DNA of 19,680 nt from Bacteroidales bacterium (GTDB lineage Bacteria; Bacteroidota; Bacteroidia; Bacteroidales; Bacteroidaceae), in the NCBI GenBank assembly GCA_004554665.1, contig SFKY01000042.1, positions 1-19,680 on the forward strand, written 5' to 3'. Numbering within the stretch: position 1 is the stretch's first letter; the number at the start of each line of letters is the position of its first letter. The notes under the pieces are model-generated. The model worked only from the letters and a program-made list of their open reading frames with translations, had not been told where the DNA came from and searched no databases. The translations under genes were made by a program, and so were the position numbers. This document shows positions 7,111-14,453 of this stretch, piece by piece.

Positions 7111-7623
7111 CTATGTCGTTGAATGGTTATTGTTTAATGTGATAACTTCGCAATCGCCGAATTTATTGCCCTCCACAGTCAGTCTGATGAGCGTGCGGTC
7201 CTTATGCCATCCCTGCATGCCGGCAGCACCGGGATTGATATGGAGCATCTGGAGCGTCTTGTCGTACTGCACCTTGAGGATGTGCGAATGCCCGGCCACA
7301 AAGAGATGGGGTGGCGAATAGTAGAGCTTGGCCCTTACCGACGGGTCGTAGTGCCCCGGATACCCCCCGATGTGCTTGAGCAGCACATCCGCTTCTTCGC
7401 ATCTGAACCGCAGCAACTCCGGATAGCGCGCCCGCAGGTCGTAGCCGTCGCAGTTGCCGCATACAGCCCTGAAGACAGGACGCATGGCCTCGAACCGGTC
7501 GGCCACCTCCATCGTGCCGATGTCGCCCGCGTGCCATATCTCGTCACATTCGCCGAGATAAGTCTCGTATTTCTCGTCCCAGCAGCCGTGGGTGTCGCTG
7601 ATGATACCTATCCTCTTGGTCAT
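7111..7623 (-). CDS. YfcE/MJ0936-type metallophosphoesterase
   Basis: This small (170-residue) calcineurin-like phosphodiesterase has the full dimetal site: D10 and H12 in SDTHG, D34 in HAGDIG, N57 in GNCD, H84, and H112/H114 in GHSH, with HINPGAAG (128-135) near the end. The YfcE/MJ0936 family hydrolyses phosphodiesters in vitro, but the physiological substrate is generally unknown. The start overlaps the upstream kinase-like stop by four bases (ATGA), and rmlB follows after four bases, so it is translationally embedded in the operon. Nothing in the sequence links it chemically to the sugar pathway. Confidence 0.9.
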   Translation of the reverse strand: MTKRIGIISDTHGCWDEKYETYLGECDEIWHAGDIGTMEVADRFEAMRPVFRAVCGNCDGYDLRARYPELLRFRCEEADVLLKHIGGYPGHYDPSVRAKLYYSPPHLFVAGHSHILKVQYDKTLQMLHINPGAAGMQGWHKDRTLIRLTVEGNKFGDCEVITLNNNHSTT

Positions 7624-8264
7624 ACTCCTATCCTATGTTCGTCCCATCCGTATCTTCGGCAGATGATGTGGGCGATGACTTTGGCCGTTTCTTCTATCCC
7701 CATCAGACTCGAGTTGATGCACACATCGTAGCTTTCGCTGTGTCCCCACTTCTTGCCGGTGTAATAGTTGTAGTAGGCAGCCCGGTGGGCTTCCTCCTCG
7801 GCGATAAACTTGCGTGCGTGTGCCCGGTCTGTCTGCCGGCGTTGGCACACCCGCTGTATGCGTTGGTCCATATCGGCGGTTATAAACACATTGGTCACGT
7901 GCTTGTGGTTGCGCAGCACGTAGTCGGCTGTGCGGCCCACGAAGACACAGTTGCCCTCTTCTGCGGCCTTGCGGATGGCATCGCACTGGAATTGGTACAG
8001 GCTATCCTGCGAGAAATTGTTGCGATAGACAGCATTGTCTGCAAACGATGTGTGCAGTTGGAATACCGATCTGAAAAAACCTTTGTGCTCATCGTTTTGT
8101 TCGAAAAACTTCTCGCAGAAACCGCTTTCACGGGCGGCAAGGTTCAGGAGCTCACGGTCGTAGAATTGGCAGCCAAACATCTTTGCAAGCAGTTGGGCTA
8201 TGTCGTGCCCACCGCTCCCTATCTGTCGGCCCACACAGATGATGATCTTGTCAGTTGTCTCCAT
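7620..8264 (-). CDS. cytidylate kinase-like family protein (Cytidylate_kin2)
   Basis: This 214-residue P-loop kinase-like protein has GRQIGSGGHDIAQLLAKMFG (12-31) followed by FYDRELLNLAARESGF, which is typical of the cytidylate kinase-like family (PF13189). Members resemble Cmk but have a modified P-loop (GSGG rather than GSGKST), and most have no assigned substrate. VFVGRTADYVL in the middle and an Arg-rich lid region (QRIQRVCQRRQTDR) are also family-like. It overlaps the MATE gene by 14 bases upstream and the phosphoesterase by 4 bases downstream, so all three are probably translated from one message. It should not be called cmk without evidence of CMP kinase activity. Confidence 0.85.
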   Translation of the reverse strand: METTDKIIICVGRQIGSGGHDIAQLLAKMFGCQFYDRELLNLAARESGFCEKFFEQNDEHKGFFRSVFQLHTSFADNAVYRNNFSQDSLYQFQCDAIRKAAEEGNCVFVGRTADYVLRNHKHVTNVFITADMDQRIQRVCQRRQTDRAHARKFIAEEEAHRAAYYNYYTGKKWGHSESYDVCINSSLMGIEETAKVIAHIICRRYGWDEHRIGV

Positions 8265-9627
8265 TGGCGGTCATTGCTTTATGTTGGCGTTTAAACATTC
8301 TCATATACCTTACCATCATGATCATGGCAAAAAGGGCCGATGCCGTGTCTGACAGGGGCATGGCTATCCATACGCCCTTCACGCCCATCAGGTGCGGCAT
8401 GATGGCCAGCAGCGGCAGCAGGAAGAGCAGCTGGCGTGAGAGCGACAGGAAAATGCTGATTTTGGCTTTGCCGATGCTTTGGAAAAAGTTGGTCACAATC
8501 ATCTGGTAGCCCACGATGGGCATGGCAGCCATCATGATGCGGATACCGTCTACCGACATTTGCGTCAGGGTGTCGTCAGAGGTAAAGAGGCGTACGCAGA
8601 GATGGGGGATAAACTCGGCCACCACAAATCCTGTGGTGGTGACACATGTGCCGGCTATCATGGCCAGGGTGAGCACCCGCATCAGCCGGTCAAATTTCTG
8701 GGCTCCGTAGTTGTAGCCGGCAATAGGCTGCATGCCTTGGTTCACACCCATGTTGATCATGATGAAGATAAAGGCCACGCGGTTGGCTATACCGTATGCG
8801 CCCACCGCCAAGTCGCCTCCATATTCCAGCAGCCGCTGGTTGACGAAGATGGACACCAGACATGCTGTGGCGTTCATGGCAAACGGCGACACGCCGATGG
8901 CCAGTATGTTCCTGATGATGGTCGCCTCGGGGCGGTAGATGCCCTTCCGCAAATGCAGCAGTTCGCCACGGTCGCTGAAAAGCCTTATTTGCCATGCCAG
9001 CGCCACTGCCTGCGAGAGGATGGTGGCAAAGGCAGCCCCCTGTATGCCCATGTCGAAGGTGTAGATAAACAGCGGGTCGAGCACCGAGTTGAGCACCACC
9101 GTGAAGATGGTGGTGTACATGGCCTGCCGGGGCTTGCTGGCAGCGCGCAGCACGGCGTTCATGCCGAAGTAAAGGTGCGTGATGACATTGCCTAGAAGTA
9201 TCACTATCATGTATTCCCGGGCATAGGGAATCGTCTGGTCGCTCGCCCCGAAAAAGTAGAGTATCGGGTCAAGAAACACCAGAGACACCACCGAGAACAC
9301 CACTCCGATAAGAATGTTGAGAGTGACATTGTTGCCCAATATGCGCTGTGCGGTAGTGTAGTCTTTTTGGCCCAGCTTCACCGATAGATACGACGACGCG
9401 CCTACACCCACACCGGCTCCAAAGGCAGCCGAAAGGTTCATAAAGGGAAACGTGACGGCCAATCCTGAGATGGCCAATGCGCCCACTCCCTGACCGATAA
9501 AGATACTGTCCACCATATTGTATAGTGATGAGGCGGTCATGGCGATAATGGCAGGCAGGGCATACTGCGCCAGCAGGCGCCCCACGGGCTTGGTGCCCAG
9601 CTCCAGTGTAGCTTTCTTTTTCTCCAT
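8251..9627 (-). CDS. MATE-family multidrug/Na+ antiporter-like efflux transporter
   Basis: This 458-residue integral membrane protein of the MOP superfamily, MATE branch, has about 12 predicted hydrophobic segments. After a short polar N-terminus it has KPVGRLLAQYALPAIIAMTASSLYNMVDSIFIGQGVG, the usual TM1/TM2 signature, with the pattern repeated in the second half (FVNQRLLEYGGDLAVGAYGIANRV, then NMGVNQGMQPIAGYNYGAQ). The frame extends upstream to 9735, but those 36 residues look non-coding and overlap the promoter-like element, so the ATG at 9627 (MEKKKATLELG) is preferred. It is first in the minus-strand operon. MATE proteins usually export drugs or cations. A flippase role for a glycan, as in the related Wzx group, is only an idea from context. 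Confidence 0.9.
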   Translation of the reverse strand: MEKKKATLELGTKPVGRLLAQYALPAIIAMTASSLYNMVDSIFIGQGVGALAISGLAVTFPFMNLSAAFGAGVGVGASSYLSVKLGQKDYTTAQRILGNNVTLNILIGVVFSVVSLVFLDPILYFFGASDQTIPYAREYMIVILLGNVITHLYFGMNAVLRAASKPRQAMYTTIFTVVLNSVLDPLFIYTFDMGIQGAAFATILSQAVALAWQIRLFSDRGELLHLRKGIYRPEATIIRNILAIGVSPFAMNATACLVSIFVNQRLLEYGGDLAVGAYGIANRVAFIFIMINMGVNQGMQPIAGYNYGAQKFDRLMRVLTLAMIAGTCVTTTGFVVAEFIPHLCVRLFTSDDTLTQMSVDGIRIMMAAMPIVGYQMIVTNFFQSIGKAKISIFLSLSRQLLFLLPLLAIMPHLMGVKGVWIAMPLSDTASALFAMIMMVRYMRMFKRQHKAMTANGDN

Positions 9628-9642
9628 ATTCCAGATAGTCCT

Positions 9643-9680
9643 CTCTCCTGTCAGAGGGCTGCATTGTTGTGAGAGGAGAG
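9643..9680 (-). promoter_or_regulatory. leader hairpin overlapping the translation start region of the MATE gene
   Basis: CTCTCCT (9643-9649) and AGGAGAG (9674-9680) form a 7-bp stem in the roughly 100-base leader of the operon. The arm nearest the gene reads AGGAGAG on the mRNA, a Shine-Dalgarno-like stretch about 16 bases before the ATG, so pairing could limit translation. The stem is short and the loop is 24 bases. Confidence 0.3.
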
Positions 9681-9732
9681 TATGTCGCCGGCCTCTACAG
9701 GCAGAGACACACGCCCCATCCCCCAGACGATG

Positions 9733-9764
9733 CAAAGATAGTGCAAAAAATCCATTTCCCCCAA
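9733..9764 (-). promoter_or_regulatory. promoter of the MATE-to-aminotransferase operon
   Basis: Read on the minus strand, TTG (9764-9762), 21 bases, then TATCTTTG (9740-9733) fits the Bacteroidetes -33/-7 pattern. A start near 9729 would give a leader of about 100 bases before the ATG at 9627. The same spacing is seen at 10355-10386 and 19638-19669. Confidence 0.65.
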
Positions 9765-9854
9765 CATTAGGGGAAGATATTGCGCTTTTCGTGCTGCATT
9801 TTTTTGAGGTAGCCGTCTACACCTTATCACATTTACAATCTTGCTGAAAGAATG

Positions 9855-9880
9855 TAGGGGGCAAAAGTGCACACCCCCTA
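9855..9880. repeat. perfect 7-bp GC-rich hairpin upstream of the orphan ORF
   Basis: TAGGGGG (9855-9861) and CCCCCTA (9874-9880) are exact complements separated by 12 bases, 28 bases before the ATG of the orphan ORF. No T-run follows on either strand. It could be a translational control hairpin, or it may be the trace of an older element. Confidence 0.55.
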
Positions 9881-9907
9881 TCATTGCTGCAAAGTGCGGA
9901 TGAAAAG

Positions 9908-10234
9908 ATGCTGTCTATCAAGGGTGAGGTGGTGGGTTACTCCCTGCTCAGCAAGCATATCACGTCTGTGCTTGGCAGGGCGTATATCTACAAGGTTCCC
10001 ACCACCGAGGAGGTGCTGAAGATTGTCTACCGTGGTCTGAACCGTACCTGCGGCCTGACTCTGGACGAGTTTGTGGGTGGCTTCAACACGGGTATGGTGT
10101 GGATGAGCAAGAAGAAAGGACAGTACACGCTTTGGATGATCTACGGCCTGCTCCGTGGTAGGATTAGGGAAATCAACAATGACCCCGTGGAGTGCGGCAT
10201 GCATACCTACGCGAAACGTAAATGCCATGATTAG
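9908..10234 (+). CDS. unrecognised 108-residue ORF, possibly a remnant
   Basis: I do not recognise this family. From MLSIKGEVVGYS to the stop the codon choice (AAG, GAG, GTG, CTG, TAC, GGT and GGC, with few rare codons) looks like the neighbouring real genes, so the frame is probably or formerly coding. The chain is 108 residues, soluble, with an amphipathic stretch TEEVLKIVYRGLN and a basic, aromatic C-terminal half (WMSKKKGQYTLWMIYGLLRGRIREI). No signal peptide or clear membrane span is visible. The stop TAG is part of the palindromic repeat at 10217-10272, so the last six codons are repeat sequence. This suggests either 3' truncation or a gene that uses the repeat as its end. The frame is open upstream to 9848 with a TTG at 9884. 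No promoter-like box is visible upstream. Confidence 0.45.
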   Translation: MLSIKGEVVGYSLLSKHITSVLGRAYIYKVPTTEEVLKIVYRGLNRTCGLTLDEFVGGFNTGMVWMSKKKGQYTLWMIYGLLRGRIREINNDPVECGMHTYAKRKCHD

Positions 10235-10272
10235 CGCGCTAAAGGTGGCGTTTACGATGGCTAAATGCCGCA
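10217..10272 (-). repeat. three-armed palindromic repeat, copy 1
   Basis: This 56-bp element aligns without gaps to 14519-14574 in the opposite orientation (46 of 56 identical by hand). It contains three copies of a GGCATTTA-type arm: on the plus strand 10260-10269, 10247-10256 and 10217-10226. In this copy the two inner arms (10217-10226 and 10247-10256) pair, giving a 40-bp imperfect palindrome centred on AGCGCGCT (10233-10240). It supplies the stop codon of the orphan ORF. Confidence 0.85.
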
Positions 10273-10325
10273 TTTGGCTCGGTGGTAGATGTCTTTGTCC
10301 GCAGTTTCCCCCTCCCTCTTTTCTC

Positions 10326-10349
10326 CTGCCGAGCGTGAGAAATCGGCAG
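10326..10349. promoter_or_regulatory. inverted repeat just upstream of the protease promoter
   Basis: CTGCCGA (10326-10332) and TCGGCAG (10343-10349) are a perfect 7-bp inverted repeat with a 10-base spacer, ending six bases before the -33 TTG. Its right half overlaps the first of two direct repeats, GGCAGAAAAGT at 10345-10355 and 10366-10376, which are 21 bp apart. This arrangement could be a regulator binding site. No T-run follows, so it is unlikely to be a terminator for the upstream ORF. Confidence 0.45.
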
Positions 10350-10354
10350 AAAAG

Positions 10355-10386
10355 TTGGGCAGTGTGGCAGAAAAGTGTTACTTTTG
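10355..10386 (+). promoter_or_regulatory. promoter of the protease-xseA-xseB unit
   Basis: TTG (10355-10357), 21 bases, then TACTTTTG (10379-10386) matches the Bacteroidetes -33/-7 pattern. The predicted start near 10390 leaves a leader of about 55 bases to the ATG at 10446. It also argues against the longer reading frame, which would begin upstream of the promoter. Confidence 0.7.
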
Positions 10387-10445
10387 TGCAGGCAGACGGC
10401 AGGAGCCCCGATGTGCGCTGGCGGTCTGCAATGCTATCTATATCA

Positions 10446-11837
10446 ATGTACAAGACAGCTATGATTAGACTGATGATCTGCACCCTGCTATGGGTGCTGT
10501 GCCTCGCCCCTGCTGCGGCGCAGCGGGTGGCCTATCCCGGCGGCAAGACCTATATCTACCGCGTGTATCTTACCGACAAGCAGGGCACGGAGTATTCGCT
10601 CCGGCATCCTGAGGCCTTTCTCTCCCCCCGTGCCCTTGCGCGCAGGGAGCGGCAGCACTTGGCGGTAGACTCTACAGACCTGCCCGTGTCTGCCCGCTAT
10701 CTGGCGGCGCTCCGTGACCGGGGCCTGCAGCCCATCGGCACGAGCAAGTGGAACAACACGGTGCTCATACGCAGCCATGCAGACGATGTGGCGGCGCGCG
10801 CCGAGGGGCTGCCCTTTGTGCGGCGGGTGATGAGGGTGTTTGTATCGCCCGACTCGGTGAAGCCCGTCAAGCGCGCCACGCTGGTGGCAGACAGCACCAA
10901 GGCTTCGGCCGAGAGCATCTACGGCGAGGCGCTGGCACAGATCACCCAGCTCGGCGGCGTGCCCCTGCACGAGGCCGGATTCCGAGGACAGGGGATGAGA
11001 ATAGGCATCATCGATGGCGGCTATATGAACGCCGACCGCATACCGTCGCTGGCCAAGGCGCGGGTGCTGATGGCGCGCGATATGGTCTATCCCTATGGCG
11101 ATGACGTGTACGGTGAACTGTCGCACGGCATGATGGTACTCTCGTGTATGGCAGCGGTGGATTCCCACAAATATATGGGTACCGCACCCGAGGCCGAGTA
11201 TCTCTTGCTGCGGTCAGAATATGGCCCCACAGAGAGTCTGTACGAGGAAGACACATGGGCGATGGCGGCCGAGGTGGCCGACTCGGCTGGCGTGGATGTG
11301 ATCAACTCGTCGCTGGGCTATGCCCTCTTCGACGACGCGGCCACCAGCCACAAGTACGCGGAGCTCGATGGAGTCTCCACGCTTATCTCCCGAACCGCGT
11401 CGATGCTCGCTGGCAAGGGCATCGTACTGGTGTGCAGTGCAGGCAATTCGGGTAACGATCCGTGGAAGAAGATTACGCCTCCGGGCGATGCCCGCGATGT
11501 GCTCACGGTGGGCGCGGTCAACGATAAGGGAATGAATACCAATTTCAGTTCGCTCGGTCCGTCGCAGGATGGGCGCGTCAAGCCCGATATCATGGCCCGT
11601 GGTGGTGCTGCCCGCATCTACAACGCGCAGGGTTGCATCAGCAAGGCCAACGGTACCTCTTTTGCATCGCCCATAGCCTGCGGACTGGTGGCCTGTCTGT
11701 GGCAGGCACTACCCGACAAGACGGCCCAGGAGATCATAGACCTGGTGCGCCGCTCGGGCGATCGCCACGCCACGCCAGACAATGTGTTCGGTTACGGCAT
11801 TCCTGATTTTTGGAAAGCCTATCAGATGGGACGGTAG
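10446..11837 (+). CDS. secreted subtilisin-like (S8) serine peptidase
   Basis: This 463-residue subtilase has an N-terminal signal peptide (hydrophobic LMICTLLWVLCLAPAAAQ, probable cleavage after AAAQ), a propeptide-like region to about 165, and the S8 domain with D190 in GIIDGGY, H227 in ELSHGMMV and S405 in NGTSFASP. N334 in SAGNSG is the usual family element near the oxyanion hole. The His motif has Met where most relatives have Thr (HGM against HGT). There is no C-terminal sorting domain, so it is probably periplasmic or released. The frame is open from 10155 through a repeat and the promoter, so that longer start is rejected. ATG 10446 is chosen, with ATG 10461 as an equally possible alternative. 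xseA begins three bases after the stop. Confidence 0.9.
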   Translation: MYKTAMIRLMICTLLWVLCLAPAAAQRVAYPGGKTYIYRVYLTDKQGTEYSLRHPEAFLSPRALARRERQHLAVDSTDLPVSARYLAALRDRGLQPIGTSKWNNTVLIRSHADDVAARAEGLPFVRRVMRVFVSPDSVKPVKRATLVADSTKASAESIYGEALAQITQLGGVPLHEAGFRGQGMRIGIIDGGYMNADRIPSLAKARVLMARDMVYPYGDDVYGELSHGMMVLSCMAAVDSHKYMGTAPEAEYLLLRSEYGPTESLYEEDTWAMAAEVADSAGVDVINSSLGYALFDDAATSHKYAELDGVSTLISRTASMLAGKGIVLVCSAGNSGNDPWKKITPPGDARDVLTVGAVNDKGMNTNFSSLGPSQDGRVKPDIMARGGAARIYNAQGCISKANGTSFASPIACGLVACLWQALPDKTAQEIIDLVRRSGDRHATPDNVFGYGIPDFWKAYQMGR

Positions 11838-11840
11838 CCC

Positions 11841-13073
11841 ATGGAGCAGGTTGCCCTTACCCTCTATGAGCTTAACCGTAGGGTGAGAGACGTGATAGAG
11901 TCGTCGCTCACTGAGGACTATTGGGTGCAGGCCGAGCTCTCAGACATCAGGGAGCGTGGCCACTGCTATATGGAACTGGTGCAGAACGATGCCTGGGGGC
12001 ATACGCCTGTGGCCAAGGCCAGGGCCAACTGTTGGGCCAACCGCTGGCCGGCGCTGCGCCGCAAGTTTGAACAGGCCACCGGTAGTCCCATGCGACAGGG
12101 CATGCAGTTGTTACTGCGGGTGGTGCCCACCTTTCACGAGGCTTTCGGATTTGCCTATCAGGTCACAGACGTAGACCCTTCCTATACGCTTGGCGACATG
12201 GCGCGCCGCCGTCAGGAGATTGTGCGCCTCCTGCGCGAGGAAGGCGTTTTTGATCTGCAGCGAGAGCTCCAGTTGCCGCTCTTTGCCCAGCGCGTGGCTG
12301 TAATCTCCAGTGCGTCGGCGGCGGGATATGGAGACTTCTGCAGGCAGTTGGCCGAAAATGTCTACGGCTTTGCTTTCAGCGTCGAGCTCTTCGAGGCTGC
12401 CATGCAGGGCGAACAGGTAGAGTCCAGTGTCATTGCGGCGCTCAACCGTATCAATCGGCATATCGACGAATATGACGTGGTGGTCATCATCCGTGGCGGC
12501 GGTGCCACAGCCGATATGTCGGGATTTGATACGCTCCTTCTGGCCGAGAATGTGGCCAACTTTCCGCTGCCCGTCATCACCGGTATCGGTCACGACCGCG
12601 ACGAGTGTGTGCTTGATATGGTGGCCCACACCCGGGTAAAGACCCCCACGGCCGCCGCCGCATGGCTGGTCGACCATTTGGCCGAGGTCTATGACCGCAT
12701 AGAGGAGGCACAAGACAGGTTGCGGGCTGTGGTAGAGCGCCGCATAGAGCGCGAACGCATGCGCGTGGACAGGGTGGCGGAGCGCATTCCCACGCTCTTT
12801 GCCCTGTACAAGACCCGGCAGGAGGCGCGGATGGATGCGCTGTATGGCCGGCTGTCGGCAGCGATAGCGCGGCGACTGGAACGGGAGCGCCACAGGCTGG
12901 ACTTGGCTGAGCGGACCGCAGCCTCGCTCGACCCGCAGCGGCTCCTGAGGCGAGGTTACAGCATCACCCTGCTCCACGGGCACTCGGTGCGAGACCCGAA
13001 GCTGCTCCAAGAGGGCGACGAGATAGAGACAAGAATGGAAAAAGGAACGGTAAAATCGGTGATTATCAAATGA
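11841..13073 (+). CDS. xseA: exodeoxyribonuclease VII large subunit
   Basis: XseA is the catalytic subunit of exonuclease VII, which degrades single-stranded DNA from both ends. The 410-residue protein has the N-terminal OB fold (YWVQAELSDIRERGHCYMEL, 27-46), the catalytic domain with VISSASAAGYGDF (154-166, D166), VVIIRGGGATADMSGFD with R218, and GIGHDRD (248-254, H251 and D254), then TPTAAAAWLVDH. A long basic helical region near 285-360 precedes a C-terminal GYSITLLHGHSVRDPKLLQEGDEI segment. It is shorter than E. coli XseA (about 456), mainly in the coiled-coil part. It follows the protease stop by three bases and overlaps xseB by four (ATGA), so the three genes are very likely one transcript. 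Confidence 0.95.
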   Translation: MEQVALTLYELNRRVRDVIESSLTEDYWVQAELSDIRERGHCYMELVQNDAWGHTPVAKARANCWANRWPALRRKFEQATGSPMRQGMQLLLRVVPTFHEAFGFAYQVTDVDPSYTLGDMARRRQEIVRLLREEGVFDLQRELQLPLFAQRVAVISSASAAGYGDFCRQLAENVYGFAFSVELFEAAMQGEQVESSVIAALNRINRHIDEYDVVVIIRGGGATADMSGFDTLLLAENVANFPLPVITGIGHDRDECVLDMVAHTRVKTPTAAAAWLVDHLAEVYDRIEEAQDRLRAVVERRIERERMRVDRVAERIPTLFALYKTRQEARMDALYGRLSAAIARRLERERHRLDLAERTAASLDPQRLLRRGYSITLLHGHSVRDPKLLQEGDEIETRMEKGTVKSVIIK

Positions 13074-13261
13074 CAAAGGCACAGAAATACGAAGAGGCCG
13101 TGCAGCAGTTAGAAGATATTGTGGCACGGATGGAGAACGACGAGATAGATGTCGACACGATGGCCAGACAGTTGGCCAAAGCCAAGCAGCTTATCGCCCT
13201 GTGTAGGGCCAAACTCACCAAGGCTGATGACGAAATAAAAAAAATATTGGCCGAAAAGTAA
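13070..13261 (+). CDS. xseB: exodeoxyribonuclease VII small subunit
   Basis: This 63-residue protein matches XseB: YEEAVQQLEDIVARMENDEIDVDTMARQLAKAKQLIALCRAKL is the two-helix hairpin that binds the XseA coiled coil. The length is normal for the family. The ATG overlaps the xseA stop as ATGA, which implies translational coupling and balanced stoichiometry. ilvE begins 95 bases later from its own promoter, so xseB probably ends this unit, although no terminator is visible. Confidence 0.95.
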   Translation: MTKAQKYEEAVQQLEDIVARMENDEIDVDTMARQLAKAKQLIALCRAKLTKADDEIKKILAEK

Positions 13262-13278
13262 AGTTTGGTAAGCAAAAG

Positions 13279-13309
13279 TTGCTCGGTAACTAAATTATTG
13301 TTACTTTTG
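13279..13309 (+). promoter_or_regulatory. promoter of ilvE
   Basis: TTG (13279-13281), 20 bases, then TACTTTTG (13302-13309). The boxes closely resemble those of the protease promoter, including the AAAAGTTG context of the -33 box. The predicted leader to the ATG at 13357 is about 44 bases. Confidence 0.7.
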
Positions 13310-13356
13310 CAAGGATGTAATAATTGTATGACAGCAATAAACAATACAGCAAAGTT

Positions 13357-14373
13357 ATGAAAAATATTGATTGGGGAAATCTGAAGTTCGGCTATATGCG
13401 GACGGATTACAATGTCCGTTGCTACTATCGCAACGGTAAATGGGGAGAAATAGAAGTATGTTCGGAGGACAGCATCAATCTGTCCATCGCAGCCACGTGT
13501 CTGCATTACGGACAGGAGGCCTTTGAGGGCCTCAAGGCATACCGTTGTCCAGACGGCAAGGTGCGGGTGTTCCGAATGGACGAGAATGCTGCACGTCTGC
13601 AGAGTACCTGCCGGGGTATTATGATGCCCGAGGTGTCTACAGAACTGTTTGAGGAGATGGTGACCAAGGTGGTGCGCCTGAACCAGGAGTATATTCCCAC
13701 GTACGAGAGCGGTGCGACGCTCTATATTCGTCCGCTGCTCATCGGCACATCGGCACAGGTAGGTGTGCATCCGGCCAGCGAGTATGTGTTTATCATCTTT
13801 GTTACGCCGGTAGGGCCTTACTTCAAGGGTGGTTTCGCTACCAATCCCTACGTGATTATCCGCGACTACGACCGCTCGGCTCCACTTGGCACCGGTATCT
13901 ATAAGGTGGGCGGCAACTATGCCGCCTCGCTCAAGGCCAATGATATTGCCCACAGCAAGGGTTATGCCTCCGAATTCTATCTCGATGCCAAGGAGAAGAA
14001 ATACATGGATGAATGCGGAGCTGCTAATTTCTTCGGCATTAAGGACAACACTTACGTGACCCCCAAATCTACCAGCATCCTGCCCTCTATCACCAACAAG
14101 AGTCTGATGCAGATAGCCGAGGACTTGGGGATGAAGGTCGAGCGCCGACAGATTCCTGAAGAGGAGCTTGCTACCTTCGAGGAAGCCGGAGCCTGTGGTA
14201 CCGCAGCTGTCATCTCTCCCATCTCTTATATCGACGATCTTGACACAGGCGTGCGCTACAATTATGGCGAGAAGCCCGGTCCGTGGTCGGAGCGGCTCTA
14301 CAACACGCTCCGCGGCATCCAGTATGGCACCGTAGAGGACAAGCATGGCTGGACCAAGGTGATTATCGGATAA
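13357..14373 (+). CDS. ilvE: branched-chain-amino-acid aminotransferase
   Basis: IlvE catalyses the last step of valine, leucine and isoleucine synthesis and the first step of their breakdown. The 338-residue fold-type IV PLP enzyme shows CLHYGQEAFEGLKAYR (49-63), the PLP lysine K183 in GIYKVGGNYAAS, YMDECGAANFF (216-226, the glutamate/Asn cofactor contact motif) and STSILPSITNKSL (238-250), which indicate the BCAT-II type. A TTG-initiated frame starts at 13324, but the ATG at 13357, preceded by AAAG, gives the family N-terminus MKNIDWGNLKFGY. The gene stands alone between its promoter and a strong terminator at 14406-14453. Confidence 0.95.
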   Translation: MKNIDWGNLKFGYMRTDYNVRCYYRNGKWGEIEVCSEDSINLSIAATCLHYGQEAFEGLKAYRCPDGKVRVFRMDENAARLQSTCRGIMMPEVSTELFEEMVTKVVRLNQEYIPTYESGATLYIRPLLIGTSAQVGVHPASEYVFIIFVTPVGPYFKGGFATNPYVIIRDYDRSAPLGTGIYKVGGNYAASLKANDIAHSKGYASEFYLDAKEKKYMDECGAANFFGIKDNTYVTPKSTSILPSITNKSLMQIAEDLGMKVERRQIPEEELATFEEAGACGTAAVISPISYIDDLDTGVRYNYGEKPGPWSERLYNTLRGIQYGTVEDKHGWTKVIIG

Positions 14374-14405
14374 TCCCCATACAGAGGTTTTTCCACAAAC
14401 TGTTG

Positions 14406-14453
14406 CCCGGAAGACAATACCTCCATTCGGCAGGTATCGTCTTTCGGGCTTTT
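14406..14453 (+). terminator. Rho-independent terminator after ilvE
   Basis: A 17-position stem (arms 14406-14422 and 14432-14448, one G-U pair and one mismatch) has a nine-base loop and is followed by CTTTT. It begins 32 bases after the ilvE stop. The following sequence to 14518 holds nothing I can identify. Confidence 0.8.

Noticed and set aside
7620..8264. Naming the kinase-like gene cmk
   Set aside because: The P-loop and remaining sequence fit the cytidylate-kinase-like family rather than true CMP kinase, and no activity can be inferred.
9628..9735. Extended MATE N-terminus
   Set aside because: The extra residues are Cys/Arg-rich, unlike the family, and reach into the promoter region. 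MEKKKATLELG is a normal MATE start.
10326..10349. Hairpin as terminator of the orphan ORF
   Set aside because: The stem is followed by AAAAG, not T, and its right arm is part of the promoter-proximal direct repeat.
10155..10445. Extended N-terminus of the protease
   Set aside because: It would read through the repeat and start upstream of the promoter. The signal peptide begins only at 10446 or 10461.
9881..10483. 200-codon minus-strand frame across the orphan ORF and the protease promoter
   Set aside because: It runs through the repeat, the protease promoter and the hairpins, and its composition is not protein-like. The plus-strand frame has the better codon pattern.
12111..13127. 338-codon minus-strand frame opposite xseA
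   Set aside because: It is the antisense shadow of a gene with all catalytic motifs. No promoter or homology was recognised.
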